Of a stretch of DNA of 64,000 nucleotides, positions 61,212-64,000 are shown in pieces. Position numbers and translations under genes: made by a program. The notes under the pieces were generated by a model that worked only from the letters and a program-made list of their open reading frames with translations, was not told the origin of the DNA and did not search any database. How positions within the stretch are numbered: position 1 is the first letter of the stretch; each line of letters starts with the position of its first letter. The DNA is from an uncultured Ruminiclostridium sp. GTDB lineage: Bacteria; Bacillota; Clostridia; Oscillospirales; Ruminococcaceae. The stretch spans positions 22,205-86,204 of the forward strand of contig CAJUQV010000012.1 in the NCBI GenBank assembly GCA_910588335.1, read 5' to 3'.

Positions 61212-61610
61212 TTATTTTTCGTTTTCATTCTGAGTGCAAGCAACATATCTTGTTGCATATCTGCGTTCCATAAATTCATTTCCCGTTTTTGTAAACCGAA
61301 GCTTTATTTTTTCCTTGTGCTTGCGTCCCCAGCGTTTGTAATATGTAAAAGATTCTTTCAAATGAGTGGTACGCGCGTAAGCCTGCATCTGCGAAAGAAT
61401 AAAGTTAAGCTTGTGAAGCCCTGCTTTGCACACTCTTTCCAAATAATCTACTTTACCAAATCGCCACTTTTCATAATCCTCTTTCGAGAGATATTTTAAA
61501 TCCATTAGGACTTGTTCTGTACTTGCGTATCCGGTTTTCTTTATTTGCTGATACATAGAATTGTGTACAGCGGAAATAATTTCTTGATTGTTCATAGTCA
61601 ACTCTTCCAT
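61212..61610 (-). CDS. Small conserved element protein on the opposite strand
   Basis: This is the only minus-strand gene of the element here. The 132-residue protein has DLKYLSKEDYEKWRFGKVDY, LERVCKAGLHKLNFILSQMQ and a basic end (RWGRKHKEKIKLRFTKTGNE). It resembles a small clostridial protein of unknown function that is often found near mobile genes. Its start faces the relaxase gene, so the two are divergent across 57 bp. An in-frame MNN start 15 bases in is possible. Confidence 0.7.
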   Translation of the reverse strand: MEELTMNNQEIISAVHNSMYQQIKKTGYASTEQVLMDLKYLSKEDYEKWRFGKVDYLERVCKAGLHKLNFILSQMQAYARTTHLKESFTYYKRWGRKHKEKIKLRFTKTGNEFMERRYATRYVACTQNENEK

Positions 61611-61667
61611 ATTTTTTTCAAAACCATTATATCACACCGTGTCGTAAAAATCAAGAAAGGGGTTTAT

Positions 61668-63632
61668 ATGCCGAAAATTATTGTTACAAGCCGTTATATA
61701 AAACCAAAAGCCCATAAAAAATTCGGCAACTATATCAAGTACATCGCAACCCGCGAAGGTGTGGAAAAACCAATGCCAAATCAGAACCGCACTCAGGAAC
61801 TTGATCGTGAAATCTTTATGAATTATCTTGATTCCCGTCCAAGCTCGCATGGGTTGTTTTCGGTAAAGGATACTCCTATTGTTTTGGATAAAGCAGCAAA
61901 AGAGGTAGCAAATCATGAGGGCGCACTATGGACTCATATCGTTTCTTTAAAACGAAAAGATGCCGAGCGAATGGGGTATATTGATCTTCGGCATTGGCGG
62001 GATTTAGTTCGGAGGCATATTGCGGATATAGCGGCGGCGCAGAAGATCGTGCCTGATAATATTCGTTGGTACGCTGCGTTTCATAACAAGGAAACCAATC
62101 CCCATGTGCATATTGTAGTGTACTCGGTTGATCCGAAAGAGGGATATCTCACTAAAGAAGGTATTGAGAAAATCCGAAGTGCTTTTGCAAATGATATTTA
62201 CCGCGATGAATTACAGAATTTATATCAGCAGCAAACGATTGTTCGTGATAAGTTGCGGTCTGAGGCGGAAAATGTGATGAAAGATATGTTGTCGGAGCTG
62301 CAAAATAATAACGAATTTGATTTACAGCTTGAACAGCTTATTTTAAAATTACGGTCTCAGCTGAGAAATTCAAAAGGCAAAAAGGTATATGGTTACCTAC
62401 AACCTAACGTCAAGAAAACTGTTGATCAAATCGTTGCGGAACTTGCCAAGAATCCCGTTTTGAAAAAGATGTATGACGAATGGTGCGAACTGGAACAACG
62501 GAAATATGAAACATATACAAGTGCTGTGCAGAAATTTCCGACCTTGGAGGAAAACAAAGTTTTCAAGCCGATAAAAAATGCTGTAATACAAGCGGTTTTG
62601 AATATGGATTTTTCGGAACAGGATATCATTGTTACAAATGATGAAATTTTATCTCAGGAGGACTTTGAAGATACCGAGCCGCACGAAGATATATCAGGTG
62701 ATGATTTTCGCATGAATTGGCGAGGTGATCACAGAACCGCTAAAAAATATCTTGAGGAAAAGCAATACGAAAAGGCTTTCGAATTATTTCAATCGGAGGC
62801 ACAGAAAAATAATGTCCCCGCAATTTACAGTATTGCAAAAATGTATCAGCGCGGCTTGCTTGGCAAAGAGAATATTTCAAAAGCACAGGAATATTTTGCG
62901 GAAACACTGAAAGGATTCTTAGCATTAGAACCGAGCGCGGGAAAAATGCAGCCGTACATTTGGTATCACCTTGGCAGGCTGTACAACTTTGGATATGGAA
63001 CCGAACAGGACTACTCCGAAGCTTTCAAATGGCTTCAAAAGGCGGCCTTAGCCAAAAATAATTATGCGCAATATTCTCTTGGCAGTTTATATTTTTATGG
63101 AAACGGAACACAGCAGGATTATACCAAGGCTTTTTCTTGGTATAAAAAATCTGCTGATTCGGGTAACATTTTTGCTTGTTATTCAGTTGCAAAAATGCTT
63201 GCTGAAGGTATCGGTACCGAAAATAATACGGAACAGGCGAAGCTTTATTTTAAAAATGCCTACAAAGGGTTTTGGAAAATCAAAGATGAAAACCCCGATG
63301 AAAAAATTCTGTTTCGGCTTGGTATGATGACGATAAAGGGCTTGGGTTGTGAAGCGGATAAGGAGAGCGGGATTGAGTTTATAAAACAATCCGCAGAATT
63401 GGGAAACGAGTACGCGAAAGTATTTCTTGAAAATATGGACAGATACAATCTGACAGTGACTCGGAATGTTGTAATATCCATGCTATTCTCTTTCGGCAGA
63501 CTGATTTCCGATGACTACAACCGCAGTCTGCGAGGACAAAATATGCGTACCGAGCATAAGTTAAAATCCACAATTCGCCGCAAAAAGCAAGCACTTGGAT
63601 TGAAAGAAGGTCAGACGGAACAAAAATTTTAA
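61668..63632 (+). CDS. MobP/MobL-type relaxase fused to Sel1 repeats
   Basis: Relaxases nick oriT and pilot the DNA strand. ATG 61668 follows AAGAAAGGGG; the frame upstream has no site. Residues about 1-210 hold the relaxase: KPKAHKKFGNYIKYIATREG, ALWTHIVSLKRKDAERMGY and the metal motif HNKETNPHVHIVVYS (about 139-153). The candidate catalytic Tyr lies in the N-terminal part (Y10, Y22 or Y25 region). A coiled linker (about 215-345) leads to four or five Sel1-like repeats (about 355-600), e.g. WYHLGRLYNFGYGTEQDYSE. The fusion suggests a protein-binding platform. Confidence 0.85.
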   Translation: MPKIIVTSRYIKPKAHKKFGNYIKYIATREGVEKPMPNQNRTQELDREIFMNYLDSRPSSHGLFSVKDTPIVLDKAAKEVANHEGALWTHIVSLKRKDAERMGYIDLRHWRDLVRRHIADIAAAQKIVPDNIRWYAAFHNKETNPHVHIVVYSVDPKEGYLTKEGIEKIRSAFANDIYRDELQNLYQQQTIVRDKLRSEAENVMKDMLSELQNNNEFDLQLEQLILKLRSQLRNSKGKKVYGYLQPNVKKTVDQIVAELAKNPVLKKMYDEWCELEQRKYETYTSAVQKFPTLEENKVFKPIKNAVIQAVLNMDFSEQDIIVTNDEILSQEDFEDTEPHEDISGDDFRMNWRGDHRTAKKYLEEKQYEKAFELFQSEAQKNNVPAIYSIAKMYQRGLLGKENISKAQEYFAETLKGFLALEPSAGKMQPYIWYHLGRLYNFGYGTEQDYSEAFKWLQKAALAKNNYAQYSLGSLYFYGNGTQQDYTKAFSWYKKSADSGNIFACYSVAKMLAEGIGTENNTEQAKLYFKNAYKGFWKIKDENPDEKILFRLGMMTIKGLGCEADKESGIEFIKQSAELGNEYAKVFLENMDRYNLTVTRNVVISMLFSFGRLISDDYNRSLRGQNMRTEHKLKSTIRRKKQALGLKEGQTEQKF

Positions 63633-63644
63633 GAAAGGACTGAT

Positions 63645-63908
63645 ATGCTTAATAACCGTGAAATTTATTCAACAAATCTACCCCACCGTGCAGTAGCAGT
63701 ATATATGTACCTCCGTGACCGTGCAAACAAGGACGGCTCATGTTATCCCGCAATAAATACGATAGCACAGGATTTGAAAATATCCAAAAGCACTGTCAAG
63801 CGTGCCTTGTCCGACCTTGAAAAAGACGGCTACATCAAACATGAGCGCAGGTACAGAAAAACAGGCGGCAACTCCTCAAATCTTTATTATGTCACTCGTC
63901 CGCCTTAA
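63645..63908 (+). CDS. Helix-turn-helix protein (HTH_36 type)
   Basis: The 87-residue protein is mostly one winged helix: LPHRAVAVYMYLRDRANKDG, CYPAINTIAQDLKISKSTVK and RALSDLEKDGYIKHERRYRK. This domain occurs in replication initiators and regulators of mobile elements. It follows the relaxase by 12 bp and is probably co-transcribed. The last 92 bases of the window after it show no gene. Confidence 0.85.
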   Translation: MLNNREIYSTNLPHRAVAVYMYLRDRANKDGSCYPAINTIAQDLKISKSTVKRALSDLEKDGYIKHERRYRKTGGNSSNLYYVTRPP

Positions 63909-64000
63909 AATTTAATATGTCCACCTACAAGGAATAACTCTGTCCGGTTCTGCACCCCAATAAATGGACAATAAAAAACGAACCCAATCACAAAATGAAT

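Larger units (their letters stand above)
34225..64000. mobile_element. Integrative conjugative element (partial, right end outside window)
   Basis: From the tRNA-fMet onward every gene up to the window edge belongs to a conjugative cargo or transfer set: ArdA-like proteins, orphan methyltransferases, a Tad pilus locus, VirB2/VirB6/PrgI/VirB4-type genes, a relaxase and many small proteins typical of Firmicutes elements. All but one gene (61212-61610) face right. No integrase, coupling ATPase or second attachment site is visible, so the element must continue beyond 64,000. The left edge at the tRNA 3' end is inferred. Confidence 0.85.

Overview
The window looks like chromosome of a gut or rumen Gram-positive anaerobe of the Clostridia, most likely Oscillospiraceae/Ruminococcus-like. 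The reasons are the dnaG-rpoD order, a single-zinc L32 protein, a clostridial FtsA-like protein, a GH26 mannanase-family lipoprotein and the style of the conjugative element on the right. This assignment is inference from gene content; no 16S is present.

The left part (1-34,224) is ordinary chromosome: a folC fragment, a Nudix hydrolase, proBA with a good promoter, a YigZ protein, two lipoproteins (one GH26-like), an FtsA/PilM-type ATPase, an Rrf2 regulator, rpoD, dnaG, a sigma-70-like gene split by one in-frame TAG, gpsA-plsY-der-rpmF, pgi, a D,D-carboxypeptidase, a sodium:solute symporter with a phenylacetate-CoA ligase, two DNA-repair glycosylases (ung and an OGG-like enzyme), a DUF6062 protein and an initiator tRNA. 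The gaps are packed with non-coding repeats. One family is palindromes ending in ATACCAAT/ATTGGTAT-type termini. Another is double hairpins joined by an exactly conserved 10-base linker. A third is a MITE-like 150-bp element with TTAAGGCA ends, present in three copies, two of them overlapping the stop codon of the gene before them.

The right part (about 34,225-64,000) is an integrative conjugative element next to tRNA-fMet. It runs off the window, and no integrase or coupling ATPase is seen. Its order is: (a) an accessory block of ArdA-like proteins, orphan C5 and adenine methyltransferases, an AbrB-like protein, a BRO/KilAC antirepressor and small LPD28, DUF4314 and DUF3849 proteins; (b) a Tad (tight-adherence) pilus locus with two pilin-like genes, prepilin peptidase, CpaB, TadZ, TadA, TadB, TadC and TadE/F-like proteins, and secreted proteins; (c) a type IV secretion block of VirB2-like, VirB6-like, PrgI, VirB4-partner, VirB4 and a membrane-anchor protein; (d) a second accessory block; (e) a hairpin-rich candidate oriT, then a relaxase fused to Sel1 repeats and a helix-turn-helix protein.

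The most striking signals are these. At least ten unrelated accessory proteins of the element, but none of its structural ones, share a Glu/Gln/Pro-rich tail ending in a Met motif such as P-T-M-S-M. A Tad pilus operon is embedded in the transfer region. Two genes apparently start with ATT. A sigma-factor-like gene is cut by a TAG inside a recognisable domain. Double-hairpin intergenic elements keep a linker of invariant sequence.
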